A DNA stretch of 51,924 nucleotides from an uncultured Pelagibacteraceae bacterium (lineage in GTDB: Bacteria; Pseudomonadota; Alphaproteobacteria; Pelagibacterales; Pelagibacteraceae). Where the stretch lies: assembly GCA_902582735.1 (NCBI GenBank), contig CACHTB010000004.1:1-51924 (forward strand), given 5' to 3'. The position numbers were made by a program, and so were the translations under genes. A model generated the notes under the pieces. It was not told where the DNA came from. It was given only the letters and a program-made list of their open reading frames with translations, and did not search any database. Below are positions 29,281-37,547 of the stretch, in pieces. How positions within the stretch are numbered: the first letter of the stretch is position 1; every line of letters starts with the position of its first letter.

Positions 29281-29598
29281 TTAAACGAAAATTCCTTCTT
29301 TTTTTAAGAGTTTTTTCTTAGTTTTAATGCCACCAGGACCCGAATATCCACCTAGGGACCCGTCAGATCTGATAACTCTATGACAAGGTATTTTAGGTGC
29401 ATTTGGGTTTTTTCCAACCGCATTTGCTACAGCCCGGGCAGCTTTTGGCATATTTATAGCTTTTGCAACTTCTAAATAGGACCTAACTTGACCTTTAGGA
29501 ATGGTTTTGAGGTAATTCCAAACCTTTAACTGAAATTTAGTACCTTTTAGGATCATTTTAAAGAAAAACCCTGTTACCTTGTACCTTTTCAGGCACAA
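29281..29598 (-). CDS. Minimal methylated-DNA-cysteine methyltransferase domain
   Basis: Encodes only the active-site domain of O6-alkylguanine-DNA alkyltransferase (Ogt/Ada-C). Seen: GTKFQLKVWNYLKTIPKGQV, RAVANAVGKNPNAPKIPCHR-V and GGYSGPGG. The acceptor Cys in PCHRV is present, so it is not an alkyltransferase-like (PWHRV) protein. The frame opens with a TTG at 29598, but ATG at 29556 (MILKGTKFQ, 91 aa) is the more natural start. The N-terminal domain of full-length Ogt is missing. It is isolated between gene-free DNA and a GC-rich island, so it may be an accessory passenger or a truncated gene. Confidence 0.75.
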   Translation of the reverse strand: MCLKRYKVTGFFFKMILKGTKFQLKVWNYLKTIPKGQVRSYLEVAKAINMPKAARAVANAVGKNPNAPKIPCHRVIRSDGSLGGYSGPGGIKTKKKLLKKEGIFV

Positions 29599-29600
29599 AG

Positions 29601-29771
29601 AACAGTAGTTTTTGGCACGTCGTTGTATGCGCTACCGCCATGCCTTCCACCTCGCTATTTTAGCGCTACTCAGCGAAGTTTTCTGCCCTCTAGGCTTGAA
29701 TCTCTCGATTTTTCCCTAGATGGTCAGTTAAGAGTTGCCTCTTAATTCATTAACAACATAACATATGACCA
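29601..29771. other. GC-rich structured island of unknown nature
   Basis: Bases 29611-29700 are about 52% G+C by hand count, against about 30% around them. The stretch contains hairpin potential: GGCACG (29614-29619) with CATGCC (29638-29643, one G-T pair); TTAAGAG-TTGC-CTCTTAA (29728-29745, perfect 7-bp stem); and TGGTCA (29721-29726) with TGACCA (29766-29771) enclosing that stem. A start-less open frame runs on the plus strand from 29551 to 29745. GC islands in AT-rich genomes often mark structured RNAs; foreign or decayed DNA is the alternative. I recognise no family. Confidence 0.4.
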
Positions 29772-29837
29772 ACTTTAAGGGTATCACTTTATCGTTGAAT
29801 TTAATGGTTTTTTAACACCTGTGAATAGCGTTAATAA

Positions 29838-30056
29838 CTAGCTTGGCTTCACAATTATTAATATAAAATATGAAACATAAAACAGAACAGTCATGATACC
29901 TAAGAAATAAACCTCTATAGATCTGCCATTTTTTTTAAACACTAAATAAGTAAGCAATGTTAATCCAAAAGAAATAATCAAAAAATATATTGGCTCAATT
30001 GAGCCATCCATAGACACCATAGTTATAGTTTTTAAACTATTGACATTTAAAATCAC
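29838..30056 (-). CDS. Small hypothetical membrane protein
   Basis: A 72-residue ORF with two hydrophobic helices (about residues 23-40 and 50-68, the latter FLGIMTVLFYVSYFILIIV). An internal Met at about residue 16 (MDGSIEPIYF) would give 57 residues. No family recognised. It is divergent from the recombinase gene across 45 bp, in accessory DNA. Coding status rests only on length and the regular two-helix pattern. Confidence 0.4.
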   Translation of the reverse strand: MILNVNSLKTITMVSMDGSIEPIYFLIISFGLTLLTYLVFKKNGRSIEVYFLGIMTVLFYVSYFILIIVKPS

Positions 30057-30101
30057 TTAATATATTACTAGTGATAATTAATTGTTATCAATAGTAATTA
30101 T

Positions 30102-31056
30102 ATGAATGAAATAACTACAGATTTAAAACTGCTTCAAGAAGCAACTTTAAACAACTTAAAAAAACTCTAAGGCAAATAATACTCTAAGGGCGTATAAATC
30201 TGACTTTAGAGATTTTGGAGTTTTTTGTGCAAAAAATGGATTAAATTCATTACCAACAGAACCAAAAATAGTTTCTTTATACCTTACTCATCTCTCTAAA
30301 AATTCAAAAATAAGCACTTTAAGACGAAGATTGGTATCAATAAGCATGGTTCATAAAATGAAAGGGCATTATCTAGATACTAAACATCCTATTATAATTG
30401 AAAATTTAATGGGAATAAGAAGGGTTAAAGGAAGCATACAAAAAGGAAAAAAACCATTATTAATCAATCATTTAAAATTAATTATTAATACAATAAATGA
30501 GCAAAAAACTGATGAAATTAAAAAATTTAGGGACAAATCTCTAATATTAATTGGTTTTGGGGGTGGTTTTAGACGAACAGAACTAATTTCAATTGATCAT
30601 GAAGATATAGAATTTGTACCAGAGGGACTTAAAATTACGATTAAAAAGTCAAAAACTGATCAATTTGGAGAGGGAATGATTAAAGGACTGCCCTACTTCA
30701 CTAATGAAATTTACTGTCCTGTCAAAAATTTAAAAAAATGGCTTGAAATATCTAAGATCAAGTCTGGACCTATTTTTAGAAGATTTTCTAAAGGTTTATC
30801 ATTAACAGATAAAAGACTTACTGACCAATCTGTTGTCTTATTGATGAAAGAGTATTTAAATTTAGCAGGTATTGAAAATACAAACTTTGCAGGCCATAGT
30901 TTAAGATCTGGATTTGCTACGGTTGCAGCAGAGTCAGGAGCAGATGAAAGAAGTATAATGGCTATGACAGGCCATAAAACTACTCAAATGGTAAGAAGAT
31001 ATATAAGAGAGGCAAATATTTTCAAAAATAATGCTTTAAATAAAGTTAAGTTTTAA
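30102..31056 (+). pseudogene. Tyrosine recombinase (phage integrase family), frameshifted near the N-terminus
   Basis: The catalytic part (open from 30160, no ATG until 30346) holds the full tyrosine-recombinase set: Arg in GFGGGFRRTELIS, Lys in KKSKTDQ, H-x-x-R in GHSLRSGFATVAA, His in MTGHKTTQMV and Tyr in RRYIREA. The N-terminal core-binding domain (NTLRAYKSDFRDFGVFC) is in the same frame but has no start codon. The ATG at 30102 opens 22 codons in another frame up to a 7-A run at 30158-30164; removing one A joins the two and gives a complete gene. So either a homopolymer sequencing error or an inactivated integrase. It overlaps the convergent GT9 gene by 21 bp. Confidence 0.85.
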
Positions 31057-32031
31057 AATATCCTTTGTTACTTTTTTAATATCATTTCTAAACACAGTTT
31101 TAATATTACCCATATGTCCAATCCAAAAATTAGTAGTTATTAACCTATCTTTTTGAATAAGAGCAATAGTTTTTTTGTTTAAAGAATGCGACACATGACT
31201 AATTGCACCTTCACAGCAAATTAAAATTTTTGAACGAAGTACTATATTTTCAAGATCTCTAAAAGAACTATGTTCAATAAAATTTACAGTTTTTTTTTTA
31301 ATTATGATTTGAGGATTTTTAATATTTTTGAAGTATCTAATTTTAAAATCGTTCATAGTTTTAACCTTTTTAAAACCTTGAGTAATAATGATGTTGCATT
31401 TAAATTTGTTAATTAAGGACTTCAAAAAAATGTAAATAGAATCAGGATTAAGATTCATGTAATCAAAATCATGAAAATAATAATCTTTAAACCATTTTTC
31501 ATCTAAATGAAGATGCAAATAGGGTTTATACAATTTATATTTATTTTTAATGAAGTTATAATTTTTGTAATAATTTAGATATTTTGGAGTTTTTATATCT
31601 AAGTAATTTAAAAGTATCTCAAAATTTTTATTTTGAGTATTTGTTTCAGAATTTTTTATATATTTATCATAAAAAAGAGAAATTAAAAATTTTGGGTAAA
31701 AATCCTTTAAAAAACAAATTTTAATTGATGAATTAATAAAAATACCACTTAGGAAAGATCTTCTTTTTCCATCAAGAACAATTAAATAATCGTATTTTTT
31801 ATTTTTAATTTGAAGAAAAAGATTTAAAAAATCTAAAATCTTATTTTGTGTTTTATCAAATATAAAAATACGATTTATGTATCTAAAATTTTTAATATAT
31901 TTTGAATTGTATCTAGATGCCACAACATCAACTTGGTTTTTTTTGGATACTTCAGATATTGAATTAGTAACTAACTGAGATGTGATAAAGTCCCCTATTC
32001 TATCAGTCCTAAAAATTAAGAATTTAGCCAT
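31036..32031 (-). CDS. Glycosyltransferase family 9 (heptosyltransferase-like)
   Basis: A 331-residue GT-B enzyme. N-terminal AKFLIFRTDRIGDFITSQLV is the GT9 signature (xDRIGD), and the C-terminal domain has ILICCEGAISHVSHSLNKKT, the donor-binding G(P)xSH-like segment. Family members add heptose or related sugars to LPS core; the acceptor here is unknown. Very high Lys/Asn/Ile content. It is translated after the next glycosyltransferase (8-bp overlap), suggesting a surface-glycan operon at the accessory patch. Confidence 0.85.
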   Translation of the reverse strand: MAKFLIFRTDRIGDFITSQLVTNSISEVSKKNQVDVVASRYNSKYIKNFRYINRIFIFDKTQNKILDFLNLFLQIKNKKYDYLIVLDGKRRSFLSGIFINSSIKICFLKDFYPKFLISLFYDKYIKNSETNTQNKNFEILLNYLDIKTPKYLNYYKNYNFIKNKYKLYKPYLHLHLDEKWFKDYYFHDFDYMNLNPDSIYIFLKSLINKFKCNIIITQGFKKVKTMNDFKIRYFKNIKNPQIIIKKKTVNFIEHSSFRDLENIVLRSKILICCEGAISHVSHSLNKKTIALIQKDRLITTNFWIGHMGNIKTVFRNDIKKVTKDILKLNFI

Positions 32032-33064
32032 CGTGCCAGGCTTGTTTATTTGTAATTTTTTGTCCCAGAGTTTTTTTCACCATAAACTCAGCTATAATTT
32101 TATTATTAAATATTTTATGTGCTTTTTTATAGCCATTTCTGGCTATTTTTTTTCTTAATTTATTATTTTTCTTATAAAATAAAATTTTCGAATTAAGATC
32201 ATTTGCATTATCAAAAAATATCATTTCATTTTGATTAAAAAAATCTTGATATTGATAATCTTTATGTTCAAAAGTAAGTATGCCATTACCTAATAAAGTT
32301 GCCATTCTTTCGCTTGAATAATATTTAATAGGTTTACCTCTAGTAATATTTATACCCATATTGCATTTGCTTATTTCTTCAAAATACTCAGCACCCCAAA
32401 CAGGATTTTTTTTATATCCAAAGAAGTTATTTTTAGTTTTTTCGGTAATTCTTTTTATAAATTCAACACGATCATCATAATGATTTTTTTTTAAAACACC
32501 CCTATGTACTCCATGACTAATGGCTAAAAAAACATCATATTCATTATTTTTCATATAATTTTTATATACATCAATTGATGGATCAATTGCATTTGGAATA
32601 AAATAGCAATTTTTATCAGCAAAACCTAACTTAGATGGTGAAGTTGTTAAAAAATTCGCATCTGTGAATTGATACTTAAGATAAAATCTTTCTTTATTTT
32701 TTTCATAATCAGGTCCTTGTTTTACCAAAGGGTCAATAAACCATTGTGCAATCTTAATGTCTTTGTAATTTTCTTTTATTTTAAGCATATCTAAATAGTT
32801 CAATCTATCAACATGTCCAAAAAAAATGATATCAGGTTTAAAATTATTTATGTTTTCAATAATCTTATCAAAGAGATATTTCCTTGATCCTAGATCAAAT
32901 AAACTTTTTTTCTCCTTTTGTATGTCTCTATCACTTATGTGTAAAACAGAGTAATTATTAAGAATAAAACCATTATTTATTTTTTTTGTAGTTGAATAAT
33001 ATAATCTTCCATTGTGTCTAAAATGAAGATCAGAAATATGTAATATTTTAGGTGGCCTTTTCAT
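32024..33064 (-). CDS. CgeB-like glycosyltransferase (GT1/GT4-type C-terminal domain)
   Basis: A 346-residue protein. The N-terminus KRPPKILHISDLHFRHNGRL begins a Rossmann-like domain; the middle has AQWFIDPLVKQGPDYEKNKE. The C-terminal half resembles the CgeB/Glyco_trans_1_2 family: KCNMGINITRGKPIKYYSSE-RMATLLGNGILTFEH, with the conserved region in which a bad-luck-style E/G pair binds nucleotide sugar. Likely acts with the GT9 gene on a surface polysaccharide. It overlaps the upstream GIY-YIG gene by 17 bp and GT9 by 8 bp. Confidence 0.8.
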   Translation of the reverse strand: MKRPPKILHISDLHFRHNGRLYYSTTKKINNGFILNNYSVLHISDRDIQKEKKSLFDLGSRKYLFDKIIENINNFKPDIIFFGHVDRLNYLDMLKIKENYKDIKIAQWFIDPLVKQGPDYEKNKERFYLKYQFTDANFLTTSPSKLGFADKNCYFIPNAIDPSIDVYKNYMKNNEYDVFLAISHGVHRGVLKKNHYDDRVEFIKRITEKTKNNFFGYKKNPVWGAEYFEEISKCNMGINITRGKPIKYYSSERMATLLGNGILTFEHKDYQYQDFFNQNEMIFFDNANDLNSKILFYKKNNKLRKKIARNGYKKAHKIFNNKIIAEFMVKKTLGQKITNKQAWHDG

Positions 33065-33320
33065 ATTGTAATAAATAGTTTTGTTTAATTATCTTTCTTT
33101 TTTTATAATCTTTTTTCAATTTATATTCCTCTCTAAGTGCTTTTGATTTGCTACTATATTTTTTTGAGTAAATTATCTTCCATTTTCTACCTTTTGTAAA
33201 TTTTGCACCACTTGAGTTATTGTGTTTTTTTAATCGATTATTTAAATTACTTGTATAACCAACGTAAGAAATATGTTTTTTAATGGATTTTGTTAATAAC
33301 AAATAAACATAATAATTCAT
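33048..33320 (-). CDS. GIY-YIG domain protein (UPF0213-like)
   Basis: A 90-residue single-domain GIY-YIG nuclease-fold protein. MNYYVYLLLTKSI and SYVGYTSNLNNRLKKHN give the YVY...YVG motif and catalytic Arg (NRL), and GAKFTKGRKW and ALREEYKLKK give the conserved Glu of UPF0213/YhbQ proteins. The family's cellular role is not firmly established (structure-specific DNA cleavage is reported for relatives). First gene of a three-gene minus-strand overlap chain with two glycosyltransferases; the 3' end of tRNA-Glu lies 35 bp upstream of it. Confidence 0.88.
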   Translation of the reverse strand: MNYYVYLLLTKSIKKHISYVGYTSNLNNRLKKHNNSSGAKFTKGRKWKIIYSKKYSSKSKALREEYKLKKDYKKRKIIKQNYLLQYEKAT

Positions 33321-33355
33321 ATTAAGATACTATATTAACGTTTCCTATGAATAAA

Positions 33356-33430
33356 TGGCGGTCCCTAGGGGAATCGAACCCCTCTTTCATGGATGAAAAC
33401 CATGTGTCCTAACCGATAGACGAAGGGACC
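33356..33430 (-). tRNA. tRNA-Glu (UUC)
   Basis: A 75-nt minus-strand tRNA with encoded CCA (33356-33358) and discriminator G. Acceptor GGTCCCT/AGGGACC, D-arm GTC...GAC, anticodon stem CATGG/CCATG around TTTTCAT (anticodon TTC), T-arm GGGGT-TCGATTC-CCCT. Its 3' end faces the accessory segment carrying the recombinase, the usual geometry of a tRNA-associated island. Confidence 0.96.
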
Positions 33431-33471
33431 AAAAAGAGGTCTTTTAGTTGAAAATATTTATATAATCAAGG

Positions 33472-34419
33472 CTATATTATTTCCTCTTTTTTAGTGATTA
33501 TTTCAAAAGTATTGCTATTTTTGTGTGTAACAAGCGTTTCAGAAAAATACTCCTTACCCTTTATTTCTATACCTTTAACTAAATCTCCATCCGTAATCCC
33601 GGTAGCAGAAAAAATTGAATCACCTGATATAATTTCATTTAATTGATATTTTTTGTTTAAATCTTTAATACCCATTTCCTTAGCTCTATTAATATCTTGA
33701 TCTTCATTAAAAATGAATCTTCCCTGGAAAAAACAATTATTTGCATCAAGTGCAGAAGCAGCTAAAACTCCCTCTGGTCCACCACCTATTCCAATAAACA
33801 TATCTACACCAAATTTGTTGTCTGTAACATATAGAGCACCAGACACATCTCCATCTGTAATTAATTTTTTTTTAACCTTTAAATTATCTAATGTGTCTAT
33901 AATTTTTTTATGTCTATCACGATCTAATAAACAGACAGTTAAATCGCTCAATTGTTTATTTAAAGCATCAGCTAAATTTTTTAAATTTGTTTCTAAGCTG
34001 AAATCTAAATCTACAGTTCCTTTCTCAATAAATTTGCCAACAGCAATCTTATCCATATATGTTTCAGGCGCATGAAAGAGATTGTTTTTTTCTGCAATTG
34101 CTAGAACAGATATTCCTCCTGGAAGATTTTTAGCAACAAAATTTGTTCCCTCAACTGGATCAACAGCAATATCTATTTTTACTCCATTTTTTGTTCCCAA
34201 CTTTTCACCTATATAAAGCATTGGTGCTTCATCAAGTTCTCCCTCTCCTATTACAACACGTCCATCTATATCAATTTGATTTAATTCAGTTCTCATAATA
34301 TCAACAGCAGCTTTATCGGCTCCCATTTTATCGTTAAGACCTTTGAACTTTGATGCAGCTAAAGCAGCTTTTGACGTAACTACACGCATTTTTTCTATCA
34401 GTGATTTTTCTAATGCCAT
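33472..34419 (-). CDS. glpX: Fructose-1,6-bisphosphatase class II
   Basis: A 315-residue GlpX phosphatase of gluconeogenesis. Motifs: DKMGADKAAVDIMR, VVIGEGELDEAPMLYIGE, IAVDPVEGTNFVAKNLPGG (the metal-binding DPxEGT) and FIGIGGGPEGVLAASAL. Length is typical. Its start overlaps the stop of the SbmA-like gene by one base (34419). No class I FBPase is seen in this window. Confidence 0.95.
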   Translation of the reverse strand: MALEKSLIEKMRVVTSKAALAASKFKGLNDKMGADKAAVDIMRTELNQIDIDGRVVIGEGELDEAPMLYIGEKLGTKNGVKIDIAVDPVEGTNFVAKNLPGGISVLAIAEKNNLFHAPETYMDKIAVGKFIEKGTVDLDFSLETNLKNLADALNKQLSDLTVCLLDRDRHKKIIDTLDNLKVKKKLITDGDVSGALYVTDNKFGVDMFIGIGGGPEGVLAASALDANNCFFQGRFIFNEDQDINRAKEMGIKDLNKKYQLNEIISGDSIFSATGITDGDLVKGIEIKGKEYFSETLVTHKNSNTFEIITKKEEII

Positions 34420-35411
34420 TAGGATTTTATATAAATTTTATCACTCGATTCTATCTTTTTTTCAAACTCTCTTAATCTTTTGTAAACACTTGCAAGTTCA
34501 ATTATTGTTGGCCAAGCTTTTAGGATGTATTGCATTGATCCCTCCACTCTTCCAAAGGCTCTTATTATTTGCTGCATCACACCTAAAGTTACTACACCAG
34601 CCACTATTGCAGGAGCTAAAAAAACATATGCTGATAAAACGTTTGCCTGTAAATAGGCTATTCTTCCAATATTAAAATATAAATATCTAATATAGCTCAA
34701 ATAATGAATGCTTCTTACATCATCAAATAATTCCTCAATAGTTTTAGGTCTTATAGCTCCATCATCTTCAGCAATTACAAGTATTTTTCTATAAGCTGCT
34801 TCCTTCTTTTGAAGATCATATTCAACACCAACTAATCTTAAAATCAAACCAAGTAGAATTAGAAATATTGTTCCTCCAACTGACCATATCAATGCACCTA
34901 CGATTAATCCATAATCCCAATCTCCAAAAAAAAATATTGGTATCCCAATACTTAATCCAAATAAAATTGGTGTAAATTGAACTAAAACCATAATTGCCTC
35001 TATAAGACTAGTACCTAAAGTTTCCATTATTCTTGTGAACTTAATAGTGTCCTCTTGAACACGTTGTGATGCTCCCTCTATTAACCGTGCTTTTTCATAT
35101 ACACTGTGATACCACTCGACCATTGCTGTTCTCCATCTAAATAAATAGTGAGCCGTAAAAAAGCTTATTATTACACCAAGAGATACAGCCATTGCTGCTA
35201 ATTTTATAAATGATAACAAGCTCATCCAATATTCATTCATTGTTATTGAATTTGGAGCAGCTAAGGCCTTTTGTATCATGTCATAAAATTCACCGAACCA
35301 TTCATTAATTTTCACATCAAGTTTTACTTGAACCCAAAGTGAGGACAAAATAATAGCGGAACCTATCCAGGACCAAATAAACCAATTTTTTTGTATGAAG
35401 AATCTAAACAT
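34419..35411 (-). CDS. SbmA/BacA-like peptide transporter
   Basis: A 330-residue inner-membrane protein of the SbmA/BacA family, which imports proline-rich peptides, microcins and B12-like cargo without its own ATPase domain. Seen: about six membrane helices, FRWRTAMVEWYHSVYEKARL-IEGASQRVQEDTIKF (the family's core signature), and EYDLQKKEAAYRKILV with a C-terminal cytoplasmic helix. It is somewhat shorter than E. coli SbmA at the termini. It forms a pair with glpX (1-bp overlap) downstream of the NDUFS4-like gene (4-bp gap). Confidence 0.88.
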   Translation of the reverse strand: MFRFFIQKNWFIWSWIGSAIILSSLWVQVKLDVKINEWFGEFYDMIQKALAAPNSITMNEYWMSLLSFIKLAAMAVSLGVIISFFTAHYLFRWRTAMVEWYHSVYEKARLIEGASQRVQEDTIKFTRIMETLGTSLIEAIMVLVQFTPILFGLSIGIPIFFFGDWDYGLIVGALIWSVGGTIFLILLGLILRLVGVEYDLQKKEAAYRKILVIAEDDGAIRPKTIEELFDDVRSIHYLSYIRYLYFNIGRIAYLQANVLSAYVFLAPAIVAGVVTLGVMQQIIRAFGRVEGSMQYILKAWPTIIELASVYKRLREFEKKIESSDKIYIKS

Positions 35412-35415
35412 TCAA

Positions 35416-35697
35416 TTATTTAATAAAATTATCAGAATAAGATTTTTTAATTATTTTTCTCATCTTTGGTTCTATAAGTTCGAAGTTAATCTTATTTTTT
35501 TTTGCATATTCAATTGCTAGTTCTTTTGAGGAAAATTCTAACTTTAATTCTGAGTTTGTATCTGTTGAACTCTCCCAACCCATAAGTGGATTTATACCTG
35601 GTTTATCTGTAATAAACTCAATAATCCATTTATCAAATTTTTTGGTGCCAGACTGCATAGCTGTTTTTGAGGGTTTATATATTTTAGCTTTTTTCAT
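35416..35697 (-). CDS. NADH dehydrogenase accessory subunit, NDUFS4-like (ETC complex I)
   Basis: A 93-residue protein matching the 18-kDa complex I subunit family found in alphaproteobacteria and mitochondria. AKIYKPSKTAMQSGTKKFDK, WIIEF, then NPLMGWESSTDTNSELKLEF and AIEYAKKNKI are the signature segments. It likely stabilises the NADH-oxidising arm of complex I. It lies 5 bp from tRNA-Pro, both on the minus strand, so it may be cotranscribed with that tRNA. Confidence 0.9.
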   Translation of the reverse strand: MKKAKIYKPSKTAMQSGTKKFDKWIIEFITDKPGINPLMGWESSTDTNSELKLEFSSKELAIEYAKKNKINFELIEPKMRKIIKKSYSDNFIK

Positions 35698-35702
35698 AAA
35701 GA

Positions 35703-35779
<77 letters not shown>

Positions 35780-35874
35780 AATGCAGTACTAATACAGTAG
35801 AATAATTAAATTTCAAAGTATATTAATGTCGATTATTAATAAAAAACTATTAATTTGTAATATATTTTAACCTT

Positions 35875-36372
35875 ATGATAATTAGCTGCCCAAAATGTAA
35901 TAAGAGATTTAACATTAATCAAAATCTTATTCCCGAGGATGGAAGATTGTTACAATGTAGTAATTGCATGCACAAATGGCATTTTATAATTAAAAAAAAA
36001 GAGGAAATAATTGAGGAACCAATTAAATCAGAGGAAGTAATTATAGAAAATAAAAATCGAGAAAAAAAAATTAATCCATCACAAGAATTTATACCTGTTG
36101 AAGATGAAACTATTGAAAAAGAAATAAAAAAAGATCAAAAAGTTATAAATAAAGTAAAAAAAAGAGAACAAAAACCAAAAAAAAAAGACAAACCAATAAA
36201 ATTATTAAATATGATAATTGTTATAATTATTTCAGTAGCAGCATTAATAATTATTATAGATACTTTTAAGATTGAATTATCTGAATATATGCCTTTTTTA
36301 AATCCAATGCTTAATAGCTTTTATGCAATTATAGCTGACATTAACTCATTTATTAAAGATTTAATAAGATAA
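35875..36372 (+). CDS. MJ0042-type zinc-ribbon membrane protein
   Basis: A 165-residue protein. The N-terminal zinc ribbon MIISCPKCNKRFNINQNLIP and LLQCSNCMHKW gives two CxxC pairs. A long Lys/Glu linker (residues about 40-105) follows, then a membrane helix (LLNMIIVIIISVAALIIIID) and a short tail. This N-terminal domain is common in alphaproteobacterial membrane-anchored proteins of unknown role. It shares one base with the nhaA start. Confidence 0.85.
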   Translation: MIISCPKCNKRFNINQNLIPEDGRLLQCSNCMHKWHFIIKKKEEIIEEPIKSEEVIIENKNREKKINPSQEFIPVEDETIEKEIKKDQKVINKVKKREQKPKKKDKPIKLLNMIIVIIISVAALIIIIDTFKIELSEYMPFLNPMLNSFYAIIADINSFIKDLIR

Positions 36373-37547
36373 TGATAAATAATATAACTAAACCATTTAG
36401 ATGGTTTTTCAAATTAGAAGCAGCGAGCGGCTTAGTATTATTATTTAGTGCTATAATTGCTTTAGTAATAAGCAATTCAGAATTATCAAACCTATATTTT
36501 AACACTTTAGAAAAGTATTTGTTTATTGGTGTAAACAACTTTGGCATTAAGTTATCAGTTTTACATTGGATAAATGATGCTTTGATGGCAATATTTTTCT
36601 TTTTTGTAACTTTAGAAATTAAAAGAGAATTTCTGCAAGGCGAGCTGTCAAACATTAAACAAGCTATGCTTCCTATTATTGGTGCTGTTGGTGGAATGTT
36701 AGTACCTGCACTTTTTTATATATTTGTAAATTTTGGAAATTCGGAAACAATAGTTGGTTGGGCAATACCATCTGCAACTGATATTGCATTTTCCCTTGGA
36801 GTTTTATCTTTACTAGGTTCTAGGGTACCAATTTCTTTAAAAGTTTTTTTAACAGCTCTTGCAATAATTGATGATTTAGGTGCAATTGTTATAATTGCGT
36901 TGTTTTATTCTGGAGATTTAAGCATAAAATATTTATCTCTAATGCTTATAGCATTCATAATATTGCTAATTTTAAATAAATTTAATGTTAAAAAATTCTT
37001 ACCATATTTAATTGTAGGTTTGTTTCTTTGGGAGTTTACTCATCAATCTGGAATTCATGCTACTATAGCTGGCGTTTTGTTAGCTTGTACAATACCACAT
37101 AGAAAAAAAGAGAAAGATTTTTCACTTTTGATTAAATTAGAGCATTCAATTAGCCCATACGTTGCTTTTGGTATTATGCCACTTTTTGCATTCGCAAATG
37201 CGGGAGTGTCACTTGAAGGCTTAACATTTGCCTCACTTTTAAATAAAGTCCCTCTAGGTATATTATTAGGTTTATTTGTAGGAAAACAATTGGGTGTTTT
37301 TGTTTTTTCTTATGTCTCAATAAAACTAAAATTTGCACAAATGCCCACTAATTCTAATTGGATTAATTTTTATGCAGTTGGAGTACTAACAGGCATTGGT
37401 TTTACTATGAGTTTATTTGTTGGGAATTTAGCTTTTGTAGATAGTATGCAATATATGGATGGGGTTAAAATTGGAGTCCTGTCGGGTTCTCTGCTTTCTA
37501 CTGTTTTTGGTTATTTGTTACTACTTATTTTTTCAAAAAATAAATGA
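36372..37547 (+). CDS. nhaA: Na+/H+ antiporter NhaA
   Basis: A 391-residue antiporter extruding sodium for proton uptake at alkaline pH. The ion-binding pair of aspartates is in LAIIDDLGAIVIIALFY, and the assembly region SATDIAFSLGVLSLLG and HATIAGVLLACTIPHR are canonical. Length matches the family. It is translationally coupled to the zinc-ribbon gene (1 bp) and overlaps the glutathione peroxidase gene by 4 bp. Confidence 0.96.
   Translation: MINNITKPFRWFFKLEAASGLVLLFSAIIALVISNSELSNLYFNTLEKYLFIGVNNFGIKLSVLHWINDALMAIFFFFVTLEIKREFLQGELSNIKQAMLPIIGAVGGMLVPALFYIFVNFGNSETIVGWAIPSATDIAFSLGVLSLLGSRVPISLKVFLTALAIIDDLGAIVIIALFYSGDLSIKYLSLMLIAFIILLILNKFNVKKFLPYLIVGLFLWEFTHQSGIHATIAGVLLACTIPHRKKEKDFSLLIKLEHSISPYVAFGIMPLFAFANAGVSLEGLTFASLLNKVPLGILLGLFVGKQLGVFVFSYVSIKLKFAQMPTNSNWINFYAVGVLTGIGFTMSLFVGNLAFVDSMQYMDGVKIGVLSGSLLSTVFGYLLLLIFSKNK

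Noticed and set aside
29348..29362. 10-bp match (GGTCCCTAGG) between the MGMT gene and the tRNA-Glu 3' region as an att site
   Set aside because: It lies in inverted orientation inside the coding sequence for GSLGGY, is short, and is explained by codon constraint.
28796..33355. CRISPR array, toxin-antitoxin or restriction system in the accessory region
   Set aside because: No regularly spaced repeats, no paired small ORFs with such motifs and no nuclease or methylase genes apart from the GIY-YIG protein were found.
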